Translations under genes and position numbers: made by a program
Source: an uncultured bacterium
GTDB taxonomy: Bacteria; Cyanobacteriota; Vampirovibrionia; Gastranaerophilales; Gastranaerophilaceae
Assembly (NCBI GenBank): GCA_946622415.1
Contig: CAMOPX010000002.1
Span: 1-64,000, forward strand
DNA length: 64,000 bases
Reading direction: 5' to 3'
Part shown: positions 10,351 to 21,152 of the stretch, piece after piece
How positions within the stretch are numbered: the stretch's first letter is position 1
How the letters are laid out: each line of letters starts with the position of its first letter
Notes under the pieces: generated by a model
Databases searched by the model: none
The model's input: the letters and a program-made list of their open reading frames with translations, nothing else
Told to the model about the DNA's origin: nothing

Positions 10351-11652
10351 ATGGAAAACGATAATAATATAAAGGCTATTATTTTGGCTGCCGGTAAGGG
10401 TACAAGAATGAAGTCGGCCAGTCCTAAGGTTCTCCACAAAATATTTGAAAAACCTTTATTGGGATGGGTATTAGATTCTGTTAATAATATGAAGGTTGAT
10501 GTTGATTCTATCGTCGTTGTTGGTCATGGGGCGGATGAAGTCAACATTTTTTTAGATAAAGAGTACGAAAAATCTGTTTCGGTTTTGCAAAAAGAGCAGC
10601 TTGGAACGGGTCATGCTGTTGCGCAAGCAATACCTTTAATAAAAGATTATTCAGGTAATGTATTAATTTTGTGCGGTGATACTCCGTTGATTACAACAAA
10701 AACTCTTGATGAATTTCTTGATTTTCATAACGATAATTCATCAGATATTACCCTTATGACAACTATATTTGATAACCCGACAGGATACGGAAGAATTGTC
10801 AGAGATTCAAATAACAATTTGTCTGAAATTGTTGAACAAAAAGATGCTACAGAAGTTCAAAAACAAATAAAAGAAGTTAATACAGGGATTTATCTTTTAA
10901 ATTGGCAAAAAGTTATGCCCGCTTTTTCTGAATTAAAAAACAACAACGCACAAGGTGAATACTATTTAACAGATATTATTAAATGGTCAGTTAATAAAAA
11001 TTTAAAAGTTTCAGGCTATATTGCAAAAGATAATAAAGAAATTTTCGGTATAAATTCAAGACAAAATTTATCTTGTGCAACAAAAATAATGAATGACAGA
11101 AAACTTGATGAATTAATGACGCAAGGTGTTACCATAGTTGATTGTGCATCTACATTTATCAGCCCTGATACAGTTATAATGCAGGATACAATAATTTATC
11201 CCAACACTTATATTGAAGGTAAAAATTTAATTAAATCAAATTGCAAAATAGGTCCTATGACGCATATAAGAGGCAATTGCGAAGTTGGTGATTTTTGTAA
11301 AATAGGAAATTTTGTTGAATTAAAAAATGCAAAAATTAAAAACAATACAAATGTATGTCATTTATCCTATGTCGGAGATGCAGAACTGGGTTCTAATGTA
11401 AATATCGGTGCAGGCACTATTTTTGCAAATTACAATTCGATAACCAAAGAAAAGAAAAAATCTACTCTTAAAGACGGCGTTTCCATTGGTTCAAATTCGG
11501 TTATAGTTGCACCTGTTGAATTAGGAGAAAACGCTTTTACCGCAGCTTTAAGTTGTATTACAAAAGATGTTGAAAAGGATTCTCTTGCTATTACAAGATG
11601 TCCTCAAAAAGAAATTAAAAACTGGGTCAAAACAAAAAAGGAGAAAAATTAA
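10351..11652 (+). CDS. glmU: Bifunctional N-acetylglucosamine-1-phosphate uridyltransferase / glucosamine-1-phosphate acetyltransferase
   Basis: IILAAGKGTRMKSASPKVLH; C-terminal left-handed beta-helix repeats. ATG 10351 preferred over GTG 10321. Confidence 0.93.
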   Translation: MENDNNIKAIILAAGKGTRMKSASPKVLHKIFEKPLLGWVLDSVNNMKVDVDSIVVVGHGADEVNIFLDKEYEKSVSVLQKEQLGTGHAVAQAIPLIKDYSGNVLILCGDTPLITTKTLDEFLDFHNDNSSDITLMTTIFDNPTGYGRIVRDSNNNLSEIVEQKDATEVQKQIKEVNTGIYLLNWQKVMPAFSELKNNNAQGEYYLTDIIKWSVNKNLKVSGYIAKDNKEIFGINSRQNLSCATKIMNDRKLDELMTQGVTIVDCASTFISPDTVIMQDTIIYPNTYIEGKNLIKSNCKIGPMTHIRGNCEVGDFCKIGNFVELKNAKIKNNTNVCHLSYVGDAELGSNVNIGAGTIFANYNSITKEKKKSTLKDGVSIGSNSVIVAPVELGENAFTAALSCITKDVEKDSLAITRCPQKEIKNWVKTKKEKN

Positions 11653-12669
11653 ATGAGTTTAGAGCTTGAAACTGAATACAAAAATATTCAGAAAATTTTG
11701 CCGACACATGACATTAAACTTTTTTCAGGTCGTTCAAATAGCCCGTTAGCGCAAGAAATTGCCGAATATTTGGGTGCAAGATTGGAAGCAATAACCATCA
11801 AGAATTTTTCGGACGGTGAAATATACGTTCAAATTCAAGATTCTGTTCGTGGTGATGATGTGTTTATCGTTCAACCTATTTGTGACCCTGTAAACGAAAA
11901 TTTAGTTGAGCTTTTAATTCTTCTTGATGCATTTAAAAGAGCTTCCGCAAAATCAATTACAGCCGTAATTCCTTATTACGGATATGCAAGGCAAGATAGA
12001 AAAGCTTCAGGCAGAGAAGCAATCACGGCAAAACTCGTTGCTGACTTATTGACCCAAGCAGGTGCGACAAGAGTATTGGCTATGGATTTGCACACAGGAC
12101 AAATTCAAGGCTTCTTTAATATTTTAGTTGACCACATTTATGCAACTCCGGTTATTGTTAATTACGTTAAAAATATCGATACTCAAGGTGCTGAACTCGT
12201 TTGCGTTTCTCCTGATATGGGCGGTGTTAAAAGAACAAGAGCACTGGCAAAACAAGTAGGGGCACAAATTGCGATTATTGATAAGCGCAGAGATAAGCAC
12301 AACAGTTCTATCGCATGCAATATTATCGGTGATGTTAAAGACAAAGTTTGTGTTATGTTTGATGACATCATAGATACGGCAGGTACAATCTGCGAAGCTG
12401 CAAGACTTCTCAAAGAACAAGGTGCTAAAGATGTTTATGTTGCCGCTGTTCACCCTGTATTTTCCGGTCCTGCATTAGAAAGATTGGAAAACGCACCTAT
12501 AAAAGAAGTTATTGTTACAAATACGATACCTCTAAAAGATATTCCGATACCCGAAAAGATTAAACAGGTTAGCGTTGCACCTTTATTAGGTGAAGCAATT
12601 TCAAGAATCCATGATGACAAATCGGTTTCTTCTTTGTTTGGATTTGAGATTGAATATAAAAAGGATTAA
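11653..12669 (+). CDS. prs: Ribose-phosphate pyrophosphokinase
   Basis: FSGRSNSPLAQEIAEYLG, YYGYARQDRK, MFDDIIDTAGTI. Confidence 0.96.
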   Translation: MSLELETEYKNIQKILPTHDIKLFSGRSNSPLAQEIAEYLGARLEAITIKNFSDGEIYVQIQDSVRGDDVFIVQPICDPVNENLVELLILLDAFKRASAKSITAVIPYYGYARQDRKASGREAITAKLVADLLTQAGATRVLAMDLHTGQIQGFFNILVDHIYATPVIVNYVKNIDTQGAELVCVSPDMGGVKRTRALAKQVGAQIAIIDKRRDKHNSSIACNIIGDVKDKVCVMFDDIIDTAGTICEAARLLKEQGAKDVYVAAVHPVFSGPALERLENAPIKEVIVTNTIPLKDIPIPEKIKQVSVAPLLGEAISRIHDDKSVSSLFGFEIEYKKD

Positions 12670-12674
12670 CCATA

Positions 12675-13247
12675 ATGAATACTTTATGTAGTCTTGATAA
12701 ACTAAAAGAACAGGTTAAAAATTGTAATAAATGTCTTTTATGTGAAGGCAGGACTAAAACGGTGTTTTCTGATGGGTGCGAAAAAGCGCCCATATTTTTT
12801 ATAGGCGAAGCACCGGGGAAAAACGAAGATGAAACTGGATTGCCTTTTGTCGGAAGGGCCGGAAAATTACTTAGAAGTTTCTTGGATGAGTGCGGATATA
12901 AAAAAGAAGATTTTTATATAGCAAATACAGTTAAATGCAGACCGCCCGAGAACAGAAAACCAAAGCCTGAAGAAAAGGAAGCTTGCAGATATTATCTTGA
13001 TGAACAAATTAAATTTGTTAATCCGAAAATAATTGTACTTGTGGGTTCAACTGCATTGGCAAGTTTTTGTGATGACAAGAAACTCACAATTTCAAAAGCG
13101 AGGGGTAAGTTATTTAAAAAAGACGGCTATAATTTCTTCCCTGTGTTTCATCCGTCTTATTTATTAAGATACCATTCAATGGAAGAAAACTCGCCAAGAT
13201 ACTTATTTAAAAAAGATTTACTGGAAATTTTGGGAATGATAAAATGA
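12675..13247 (+). CDS. Type-4 uracil-DNA glycosylase (Fe-S)
   Basis: CNKCLLCEGR, FIGEAPGKNEDETGLPFVGRAGKLL. Confidence 0.9.
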   Translation: MNTLCSLDKLKEQVKNCNKCLLCEGRTKTVFSDGCEKAPIFFIGEAPGKNEDETGLPFVGRAGKLLRSFLDECGYKKEDFYIANTVKCRPPENRKPKPEEKEACRYYLDEQIKFVNPKIIVLVGSTALASFCDDKKLTISKARGKLFKKDGYNFFPVFHPSYLLRYHSMEENSPRYLFKKDLLEILGMIK

Positions 13248-14464
13248 AGATAAACGCAGATACAACATCATTTAGAGCTAATAAAATGACTTATCCGCAA
13301 GCTAAGCTGTTAAATTCTGCCCTTCTCGATTCAAAACATGTTGATATAATTTGCCACGATTCAACTGATGACGATTCCGCCAATTCTGCTTTATTGATGT
13401 GGGAATATTTAAATCAAAAAGGAATTGAATCTAGGATTATTTTGTCGGGTGATGTTAATAAAATTCATATAAGAAATAAAAACGCCGATATAGAAGAAGC
13501 AGAATCACTGGATAAAAATCAACCCGCGGATACCGTTCTTTGTGTTGATTTCAGTTCAATTGGAAGAATGCAAAAAAATACAATCGGGTTACTGAAGAAT
13601 GCATCAAAAGTACTCTGTATAGATCACCACGGTCAACAGGATTTATTTGGTGATGACTGTATTGAGATAACAAAAAATCTCGATAATACAGAACTCCCTG
13701 ATGATACATCCTTGCGCTACATTGATACTTCTGCAAAATCCGCAACCAGTGTTATATACAGATTTTTTGAAGCTTTAAATCAAGATATATCCCGTAAGCA
13801 GGCGTTTGATATTATGTCAGGTTTTATAAGTGACGGAGTAAAAAAAGGTATAATAGAATGTGATGGTAAAAGCGGTCAAATTCTTTTGTCAGAAAAATTT
13901 ATTAACGATGATAATGCATCAGAAATTTTTGCAAAATTGGTACAAAAATTATCACCTGACGATATGCAGCAAATCGCAAAAAATGTCGATATAATGTCTA
14001 ATTTAACACCTGATGAGATAGAATTTTATAATTCGTTAAATGATAAAGTTAAATTTACAGATGATAAAAAAGTTGCATATATTGAAATTCCGCAAGATGA
14101 CAAAACTTGGGAAAGCTTAGGCGGAGATAACCCTGAAACAAGTACAATTCTAAATAGGTTCAGAAAAAATATCCTCCGTAATATGGGAAATTCCGGACTT
14201 AAATATTCAGTTGTATTTTATCCTTCTAAAGATATGTACAGATTGAGTATTCATTCAAATACAAATAACTTAAATGATTTTTATAATAATGCAATTATTA
14301 GATTAAGGTACAGATACAATAATTTTTCCATTGGCGGTCACAGGTCACGCGGAGGCGGAAAAATTGTACCTTACGATAAAGATGAATGCCAACAATTTTC
14401 CCGAGATATTATAGATTGTATTTTAGATACCGATAAAGAATCCCATAGTTCATTTAGTGCATAA
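13244..14464 (+). CDS. DHH/DHHA1 family phosphoesterase (NrnA/RecJ-like)
   Basis: IICHDSTDDDSANSAL (DHH motif I-like), CIDHHGQ, C-terminal SIGGHRSRGGGK. Confidence 0.82.
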   Translation: MKINADTTSFRANKMTYPQAKLLNSALLDSKHVDIICHDSTDDDSANSALLMWEYLNQKGIESRIILSGDVNKIHIRNKNADIEEAESLDKNQPADTVLCVDFSSIGRMQKNTIGLLKNASKVLCIDHHGQQDLFGDDCIEITKNLDNTELPDDTSLRYIDTSAKSATSVIYRFFEALNQDISRKQAFDIMSGFISDGVKKGIIECDGKSGQILLSEKFINDDNASEIFAKLVQKLSPDDMQQIAKNVDIMSNLTPDEIEFYNSLNDKVKFTDDKKVAYIEIPQDDKTWESLGGDNPETSTILNRFRKNILRNMGNSGLKYSVVFYPSKDMYRLSIHSNTNNLNDFYNNAIIRLRYRYNNFSIGGHRSRGGGKIVPYDKDECQQFSRDIIDCILDTDKESHSSFSA

Positions 14465-14644
14465 TAATTTATATTAAATTATGTTTCAAATATCTTTCAA
14501 ATACTACAAAAACTATTTTTTTTAGATAAAATTAATAAGGCAAATTAATTACTACTTTAGAATTATTTTGCTTTTAAAATTATTTATTTATGTTAATATC
14601 TTATTACATGAATAAAAGTAGTTAGTATTAAAAGGATTAAATTT

Positions 14645-16339
14645 ATGGCTTTACCAAACGTAGCTTATTTTTCAATGGAAATCGCAATTGACCAGTCATT
14701 AGCAACATATTCAGGCGGTTTGGGTTTTCTTGCCGGTTCTCACATGCAATCAGCAGGTTATCTTCAAATGCCAATGGTCGGCGTAACAATGTTATGGTCT
14801 TTTGGTTATTACGACCAAAGAATTGATGAAAACGGAAATGTAGAAGTTGCTTATATAAGAAAACACTATGACTTTTTAACCGATATTAATGTTTGCACTA
14901 CGGTAAAAGTTTTCGGTGAAGATGTTACAGTTAAAGCATACAGAGTAGAAGGTGAATTATTCGGTACTTGTCCTATTTATCTTTTAACAACCGATATTGA
15001 AGGTAACTCAGAATGGGCCAGAAAAATTACACATAAACTCTACGACGGCGATGAAAAAATCCGTGTTGCTCAAGAAACAGTTCTTGGTATAGGCGGTATC
15101 AGAATATTGCAAACAGTAGGATATAATTTTGATGTTGTTCATATGAACGAAGGTCACGCTCTTCCTGCTGCATTTGAATTATTAAGACAATACAACGGAA
15201 ACTTAAAAGCAGTTAGACAAAAAACAGTATTTACAACCCATACACCCGTACCTGCAGGTAACGAAGTACACTGGGTTGATACATTATTAGAAGCAGGCTT
15301 CTTTAGCGGATGTTCAAGAGAAACTGCGGTACAATTGGGTGGTGAAAACTTCTCGTTAACTGTTGCAGCTTTAAGAATGTCAAGAATTGCAAACGCCGTT
15401 TCTCAATTACACGGTCTTGTTGCAAACAAGATGTGGGAATGGGTAAAAGACAGATGTCCTATTAAAGCAATTACTAACGCTGTTAATCTTCATTATTGGC
15501 AAGATCCAAGAATTGCTAATGCAAAAACTCCGGAAGAATTGCTTGAAGCAAAACATGATATGAAAAAGGATTTATTCCAATACATCTCCGATACGCAAGG
15601 TAAACGTTTCGATCCAAATGTTCTTACAATCACTTGGGCAAGAAGATTTGCTGATTATAAACGTGCTTGGTTGATTTTAATGGATGAAGACAGAATCGGA
15701 AAATTATTAAATGAAAATAAAGTTCAATTAATTTTCGCAGGTAAGTTCCACCCTGATGATGCAATGGGTAAAGAAACATTTAATAATATTTTAAGAAAAT
15801 CATACAATATGAAAAATATTGTTGTTCTTCCGGGATATGAACTTGCATTATCTGCAAAATTGAAAAAAGGTTCTGATATTTGGTTAAATACTCCGACCAG
15901 ACCTCTTGAAGCGTCAGGTACTTCAGGCATGTCGGCAAATATGAACGGTGCAGTTCACTTCTCAATCTACGACGGTTGGGCAGTTGAAGGTACATTCCCC
16001 GGAATCAATGGCTATACTGTTGAATACCCCGGATTGGATGATGATATTCCATGGCAAGAAAGACACTGGAAAGATCATAGATTCATCATGAATACTTTGG
16101 AAAATGAAATTATCCCGACATACTATGATAACAAAATGGAATGGGCAAGATTAATGCGCCAAGCTATGAGAACTGCTGAAGGTTACTTTAATTCAGATAG
16201 AATGGTTATTGAATATTATAACAGATTGTATAAACCAATTGCTCATGGCGGTGCGCAAGGTGACGAAATTGAACCGGGAGACAAATCCTCTTTTGAAGCA
16301 CCTAACCAAGACGCTTGGACTTATTCAAATATAAAATAG
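14645..16339 (+). CDS. glgP: Alpha-glucan (glycogen) phosphorylase
   Basis: VAYFSMEIAIDQSLATYSGGLGFLAG, FTTHTPVPAGNE, TPTRPLEASGTSGMSANMNG. Confidence 0.93.
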   Translation: MALPNVAYFSMEIAIDQSLATYSGGLGFLAGSHMQSAGYLQMPMVGVTMLWSFGYYDQRIDENGNVEVAYIRKHYDFLTDINVCTTVKVFGEDVTVKAYRVEGELFGTCPIYLLTTDIEGNSEWARKITHKLYDGDEKIRVAQETVLGIGGIRILQTVGYNFDVVHMNEGHALPAAFELLRQYNGNLKAVRQKTVFTTHTPVPAGNEVHWVDTLLEAGFFSGCSRETAVQLGGENFSLTVAALRMSRIANAVSQLHGLVANKMWEWVKDRCPIKAITNAVNLHYWQDPRIANAKTPEELLEAKHDMKKDLFQYISDTQGKRFDPNVLTITWARRFADYKRAWLILMDEDRIGKLLNENKVQLIFAGKFHPDDAMGKETFNNILRKSYNMKNIVVLPGYELALSAKLKKGSDIWLNTPTRPLEASGTSGMSANMNGAVHFSIYDGWAVEGTFPGINGYTVEYPGLDDDIPWQERHWKDHRFIMNTLENEIIPTYYDNKMEWARLMRQAMRTAEGYFNSDRMVIEYYNRLYKPIAHGGAQGDEIEPGDKSSFEAPNQDAWTYSNIK

Positions 16340-16352
16340 GATTAAAACATAT

Positions 16353-16392
16353 AAAAATGTTCCTCTTGATATATTTTGAGAGGAACATTTTT
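16353..16392. terminator. Bidirectional hairpin terminator between convergent genes
   Basis: Perfect 14-bp inverted repeat AAAAATGTTCCTCT / AGAGGAACATTTTT. Confidence 0.85.
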
Positions 16393-16502
16393 ATGTATAA
16401 TTGCTAAGACAGTTGCCGAAAAAAATAATTAAATCCTAAAAACCATTAAAATAAGAAAAAAATACCTTTACAAAACTTAATATAGTATATATTAAACAAA
16501 AA

Positions 16503-17384
16503 CTATTCTTTAATTCTTTGTTTTAAACTGCTTTTAACATCCGACAAGGGACCGTTATTTGGGGCTTTTAGGTTATTTATGTAATTTTTTGCATAAACAT
16601 AAGGAAATTTTATCAGCCATTCTGATTTTACAATTATGTTTACCGTATCTACTCCATGGCTCAAAATTAATTCGTCTATTGTTTCTTCGTAGGCGGGAGA
16701 AATTGAAGATATAATTTTAATTATATAATCGCTAGCGCTCACGACCCCGTAACCTGCTGATGCTACAGGACTTTCTACTAATTTTTCAAATGTAAAATCT
16801 TTAATATCTTCACCGTTTACTAAATCAAATTTCTCGGGAAATTCAAGTTCTCCCTTGTTTTTTTGTGTAATTTCATACCACTCGCCGTCAAGTGAAATTT
16901 TCAAGACATTTGCTTTCGGCATATAAATATCATCTGCGACGGGCGGCAGTATAATTTTGCCGTCAAATGAGGTTATTCCGTATTTAAAATTCTTTTTAAC
17001 AAGGAACATTTTTCCGTATAATAGTGCGATATCCGAATAATTGTCATCTAAAATTAAATTTGCATTTTCATCATACAGAACAAACTTGTTTTTTAAACCG
17101 AATTTTGCGTATTTACCTATGAATCTTTGAGCTGAGGTGTATTTTGGTTCAACAAGAATTTTACCTTCGGGAGAAATTATGCCATATTTGCCTTTATACA
17201 TACAAATATATGATTTTTCTCTGAGACTTATTAATTTTGAATATTTTGCTTCCGTAATAACTTCTTTTCCTTTAATAAGTCCAAATTTATTCTTTTCTGC
17301 ATAAACCGTTGTTATATCTTCACATAATCCGATATCTGAAATAAAAACGACAAATAAAAACAGTGTTATAATTATTTGTTTCAT
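16503..17384 (-). CDS. Secreted WG-repeat-like protein
   Basis: Signal peptide MKQIIITLFLFVVFISDIGLC; repeats KNKFGLIKGKEVITEAKYS, KGKYGIISPEGKILVEPKYT, NFKYGITSFDGKIILPPVAD. Confidence 0.7.
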   Translation of the reverse strand: MKQIIITLFLFVVFISDIGLCEDITTVYAEKNKFGLIKGKEVITEAKYSKLISLREKSYICMYKGKYGIISPEGKILVEPKYTSAQRFIGKYAKFGLKNKFVLYDENANLILDDNYSDIALLYGKMFLVKKNFKYGITSFDGKIILPPVADDIYMPKANVLKISLDGEWYEITQKNKGELEFPEKFDLVNGEDIKDFTFEKLVESPVASAGYGVVSASDYIIKIISSISPAYEETIDELILSHGVDTVNIIVKSEWLIKFPYVYAKNYINNLKAPNNGPLSDVKSSLKQRIKE

Positions 17385-17390
17385 AATGAT

Positions 17391-17396
17391 ATTCTA
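17391..17396 (-). promoter_or_regulatory. Candidate leaderless -10 (TGA-TAGAAT) 6 nt before ATG 17384
   Basis: Minus strand: TGATAGAAT ATCATT ATG; no SD. Confidence 0.45.
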
Positions 17397-17457
17397 TCAC
17401 ATTAAAATTCAAATATATTATTGAATTTCTATAAAGCAATTTTTGTTGCTGTTATGC

Positions 17458-17463
17458 TATAAT
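17458..17463 (+). promoter_or_regulatory. Extended -10 (TGCTATAAT) 9 nt before ATG 17473
   Basis: TGCTATAATTCAATTGTTATG. Confidence 0.45.
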
Positions 17464-17472
17464 TCAATTGTT

Positions 17473-20256
17473 ATGTCAAAAAAAGTTTTCAATCTTATAT
17501 TTTATTTTATATTGCTGCCGATTTTTTTGGTCATTGTTTTATGTGTTTTATCTGTTTATTTATATTTAAATCTTCCAAACAAAATTATTAATTCAAAAGG
17601 GTTTAATTCATACGTTAAAGATGCGGCAAAAGAATATTCAAATCTCGATTTGGAAATCAAAAATCCGAATATTTTGACAAAACTTTCTCCTGATGTTGAT
17701 TTTTCGGTTGATAAATTGTATTTATCAAAAGATGATAATGTTCTTATTAATCTTGAAAATTTTAAGCTTTCAATGGATTTTAAAAACGTTTTTTCAAAAG
17801 AAATCAAACTAAAATACCTTCTTGCGGATAATCTGGAAATCAAGTTTGATGAATTATTAAGAGCTTTAAATATTAAAAACGAATCTGAAAAATCTTCTGT
17901 TCCGTCTGATTGGAAAATTGATATGTATGATTCAAATATCAAATTAAATAATTTGCTTTTAACATATAATCAACCGAATAAAACAATGCTAAAACTAAAT
18001 GCGAGGGATGTTATTTTTGATTGTAATAATCCTGAAAAAACCATGGCTTTTGCTTTTTTGGCTGATGTTTATAAAAATAATAGTAAATTTGTTAATATTT
18101 CATCAAGTGTAAAAAACGAAGTCAAAATACTTGATGATAGTATTAAAATAGTAAATCTTCCCTTAAAAGTTAATAATTCTTCTCTTGCTTTATCTTCTAA
18201 AATTGATAAAGAAGCTGTTTTTGTAAATATTAAATCGTCAAAATTTGGTTTAGCAGATATTTTTTCTATCATTCAATCTGATTTTGTTGTGCAAAACGGA
18301 GCTAACCTCTTAAGACCCTTGGTTAATCCGAAAGGTTCGGTAAAATTTGATGTTAATTATTTAAACGGCAATTTATCGGGTTATATTCTTCCCGATAATA
18401 CACAAGCAAGTATCAAGGATTTGACAAAATTACCCATTAATATTCAAAAAGGCAAAATCGATATTACAAAAGATAAAATTTCTTTTGTCGATTTAATCGG
18501 TTATTACGGAAAAAACAAAACCAATGAAGTAAAAATATCGGGCGATATTAAAGATTATTATAAAACATGCGACTCTAAAATAGATATCGTAACTGTTATT
18601 TCTAATGAATTTTTAACGCATCACTTAAAACCATTGATATCAAATACAGAATTATATTTATCAAAACCGACTAAAACAAAAATAATATATAAAGCAAAAA
18701 ATAATATCATGGATATAATTTGGTTGGCTAAAGTTCCAAAAAGTGTTCAATTCACGATAAACAATTCATCTTCTGCTTCATCCGAATATTTAACAAATTT
18801 TGATAGAGCCGTTAAGGGCGAATTTAACATAAACAAAAATAAATTGGATATTAAAGATATAAGTTATTATATTGCGACCGATATCAAAAGGGGAGTAAAA
18901 CTTACTCCTATTATGATATTTAAAGGTAAAACAGATTTGTCCGGTAAAATTGACAATATTGGTTTTTCTTTCGGAAAGCCTATCCCTTGTGAATTTTTAA
19001 ATATTTTTGCGGGTGATAATACCTTTAAAAAAGGTACAATTGAAGGTAATATGAATATTGTCTTCAAAAATAAAACCCCTATTTTAAATGCTGATATGAA
19101 AATAGATAAGACCCTTTTGCCTAATCAAAGACTTTTTATTAAATCGGCTAAGTTAACCACAAATAATCACACAATTGATGTCATAATGTATGGCGGTTTT
19201 AAAAGAAACAGATTTAGTTTTGAAGGTAAAATGAAAAACGAAATCAAGCCGCCATTTGTTATCAAAGACATGAAGTTAAAAATCGACGATTTGGATATAG
19301 AAAAACTGCTTGTTTCTATGGCAACTCAAGATGGTTCTTCTCAAAATGTTGAACAAATCAATTCTGAAAACGATATAGCGGATGACAATTATTTCTTTGA
19401 TACAAATTTAATCAGAATTGAAAATTCTAATCTTAATATTGCAAAAGGTCATTATAAAGAGCTTGAATTTTCTGATATAAACGCAAATATGTCTTTGGAT
19501 GAAAATGGGATTATGCGATTCCATTCTAACAGGTTTAATATCGCTGACGGAATATCTACTTTAAGAGGTGAATCGGATTTAAAACATTTTACTCACCATT
19601 TCAGATTTGGTGTCAGAGATGTTGATTCAAATTTAATGGCTAAAGTTTTGTTTAATCTTGATAAAGAAATATCAGGACGTGCTAAAGGACTTTTAGAAAT
19701 TTTTACGGATAAAAATTTGAAACTCTCCGGAAGTTTGAGATTTGAAATTGAAAACGGAACAATAGGTAAAATAGGTCTTGTTGAATATTTGCTAAAAATT
19801 GCATCAGTGTTTAGAAATCCTATTGTTATGATTAGTCCGACCGTTATTATGGATATTGTAAATGTTCCTGAGGGCAGGTTTGATAAAATTACGGGTTCAA
19901 TGGAATTAAAAGATAATATTGCATATAAAATAGACGTTAAATCTTATGCGCCGACGCTTTCTGCTCTTATTAGAGGCAGATTTGATATGGATAAACATGA
20001 TGCTTCAATCAGAATTTATACTCGTTTTTCTACCGACAAAAAATCCATGTTCGGTTTTTTACGTAACATTTCATTGAATGCACTTGCAAATAAAGTTCAG
20101 ATGAATACAAGAAATGATTACAATTATTACTCTGCAGAAATTGCAGATTTACCCCAAATCGAAATCGGGGAAGAAAAATCACAAATTTTCTTAACTCAAA
20201 TAGATGGCGATGTGGAAAAAAATAATTATTTATCAAGTCTGAAAAAGATTAAGTAG
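17473..20256 (+). CDS. Large AsmA-like/TamB-like membrane-anchored protein
   Basis: N-terminal single TM; long beta-rich body; C-terminal motif GLLEIFTDKNLKLSGSLRFEIENGTIGKIGLVEYLLKIA typical of AsmA-like C-terminal domains. ATG 17473 preferred. Confidence 0.7.
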   Translation: MSKKVFNLIFYFILLPIFLVIVLCVLSVYLYLNLPNKIINSKGFNSYVKDAAKEYSNLDLEIKNPNILTKLSPDVDFSVDKLYLSKDDNVLINLENFKLSMDFKNVFSKEIKLKYLLADNLEIKFDELLRALNIKNESEKSSVPSDWKIDMYDSNIKLNNLLLTYNQPNKTMLKLNARDVIFDCNNPEKTMAFAFLADVYKNNSKFVNISSSVKNEVKILDDSIKIVNLPLKVNNSSLALSSKIDKEAVFVNIKSSKFGLADIFSIIQSDFVVQNGANLLRPLVNPKGSVKFDVNYLNGNLSGYILPDNTQASIKDLTKLPINIQKGKIDITKDKISFVDLIGYYGKNKTNEVKISGDIKDYYKTCDSKIDIVTVISNEFLTHHLKPLISNTELYLSKPTKTKIIYKAKNNIMDIIWLAKVPKSVQFTINNSSSASSEYLTNFDRAVKGEFNINKNKLDIKDISYYIATDIKRGVKLTPIMIFKGKTDLSGKIDNIGFSFGKPIPCEFLNIFAGDNTFKKGTIEGNMNIVFKNKTPILNADMKIDKTLLPNQRLFIKSAKLTTNNHTIDVIMYGGFKRNRFSFEGKMKNEIKPPFVIKDMKLKIDDLDIEKLLVSMATQDGSSQNVEQINSENDIADDNYFFDTNLIRIENSNLNIAKGHYKELEFSDINANMSLDENGIMRFHSNRFNIADGISTLRGESDLKHFTHHFRFGVRDVDSNLMAKVLFNLDKEISGRAKGLLEIFTDKNLKLSGSLRFEIENGTIGKIGLVEYLLKIASVFRNPIVMISPTVIMDIVNVPEGRFDKITGSMELKDNIAYKIDVKSYAPTLSALIRGRFDMDKHDASIRIYTRFSTDKKSMFGFLRNISLNALANKVQMNTRNDYNYYSAEIADLPQIEIGEEKSQIFLTQIDGDVEKNNYLSSLKKIK

Positions 20257-20427
20257 TATTCGCTTTATAATGCTGACACTTAATTATTTTTGTAAATTTT
20301 TGTAAATTTAAAATTTCTTGATATATTTGTATTTGAACTTTATTTTTTTAATCCTTAATTTTTTTCAATAGCAATTACTAGATGCGTTTTGTTTTTAAAA
20401 AAATATAGTATTAAAGAAAGGATTTTT

Positions 20428-20856
20428 ATGTCGGTTAATTTTAATGGTATTTCCCCAAATTCTTATGTTTCTGATGTTAAAGCTTGTTCTTGTCCTGATT
20501 GCAAGAATGAAATCCCAACTGAATCTCTTGGCGGATTAAAAGAAGATACATTTGAATTGCAATCTAAAAAATCAGAACTCACAACAGAAGAAAAGCAAGA
20601 AAAAATGAAATCGGCAAGAAAATCAGGCTCAGGCTGGTCTATTTTATTTGGTCCTTTTGCTTCCGCATATTTTGCTTTGCGTTCTAACGATACAGTAGCT
20701 AAAAAATTCAATTTAGATCCTGTTAAAGATAAAGATTTGGTTCAACAAATTAAAAAAGAACAAACAATGTGGTCTCTGCCAGGAATCTTTGGTTTAGGTC
20801 TTCCCGCATTTTTAGTTTCAAATGTTTTATCATCTAAAGATATTAATGTAGATTAA
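20428..20856 (+). CDS. Hypothetical protein with CxC/CxxC and hydrophobic segments (142 aa)
   Basis: Start MSVNFNGISPNSY preceded by GAAAGGA RBS; followed by a terminator. Confidence 0.6.
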   Translation: MSVNFNGISPNSYVSDVKACSCPDCKNEIPTESLGGLKEDTFELQSKKSELTTEEKQEKMKSARKSGSGWSILFGPFASAYFALRSNDTVAKKFNLDPVKDKDLVQQIKKEQTMWSLPGIFGLGLPAFLVSNVLSSKDINVD

Positions 20857-20871
20857 TTATTATATAAATAT

Positions 20872-20900
20872 AAAATACCCGCCTAAATAGCGGGTATTTT
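20872..20900 (+). terminator. Rho-independent terminator
   Basis: AAAATACCCGC CTAAATA GCGGGTATTTT then TCTTT. Confidence 0.85.
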
Positions 20901-20914
20901 TCTTTAATAAAAAT

Positions 20915-20989
20915 TTGCGTCTGGCGCGATTCGAACGCGCGACCTATCCCTTAAAAGGGGAGTGCTCTACCTGCTGAGCTACAGACGCA
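20915..20989 (-). tRNA. tRNA-Lys (anticodon TTT)
   Basis: Minus strand TGCGTCTGTAGCTCAGCAGGTAGAGCACTCCCCTTTTAAGGGATAGGTCGCGCGTTCGAATCGCGCCAGACGCA; 7-bp acceptor stem, GTTCGAATC T-loop, loop CTTTTAA; 3' CCA not encoded. Confidence 0.95.
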
Positions 20990-21152
20990 AACTATTCATT
21001 TTTTGCAATCTTTATGATTGCTTAATTAGTTTAACAAGAACAAAATTTTATGTCAAATAATTTTTTATTATTACACTTTTGTTTATAGCCTTTTGTATAG
21101 TGTTATTTTTTGAATTGTATTTTATTTTATTGTTGTTTAGAAAGGCAACAAT

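Noticed and set aside
12124-12453. Antisense ORFs inside prs (12124..12453, 12183..12413)
   Set aside because: They overlap a clear prs gene, lack RBS and recognisable domains, and are typical spurious antisense frames.
13244-14464. DHH protein as a novel enzyme because motif I reads DSTDDDSANSA rather than the usual PDGDAxGS
   Set aside because: Key acidic residues, DHH and GGH motifs are retained, so this is ordinary variation in the family; only the N-terminal extension was kept as a finding.
14551-14622. ACTACTTT ... AAAGTAGT inverted repeat in the glgP leader
   Set aside because: Only 8 bp with a 56-nt spacer in very AT-rich DNA; likely chance without comparative support.
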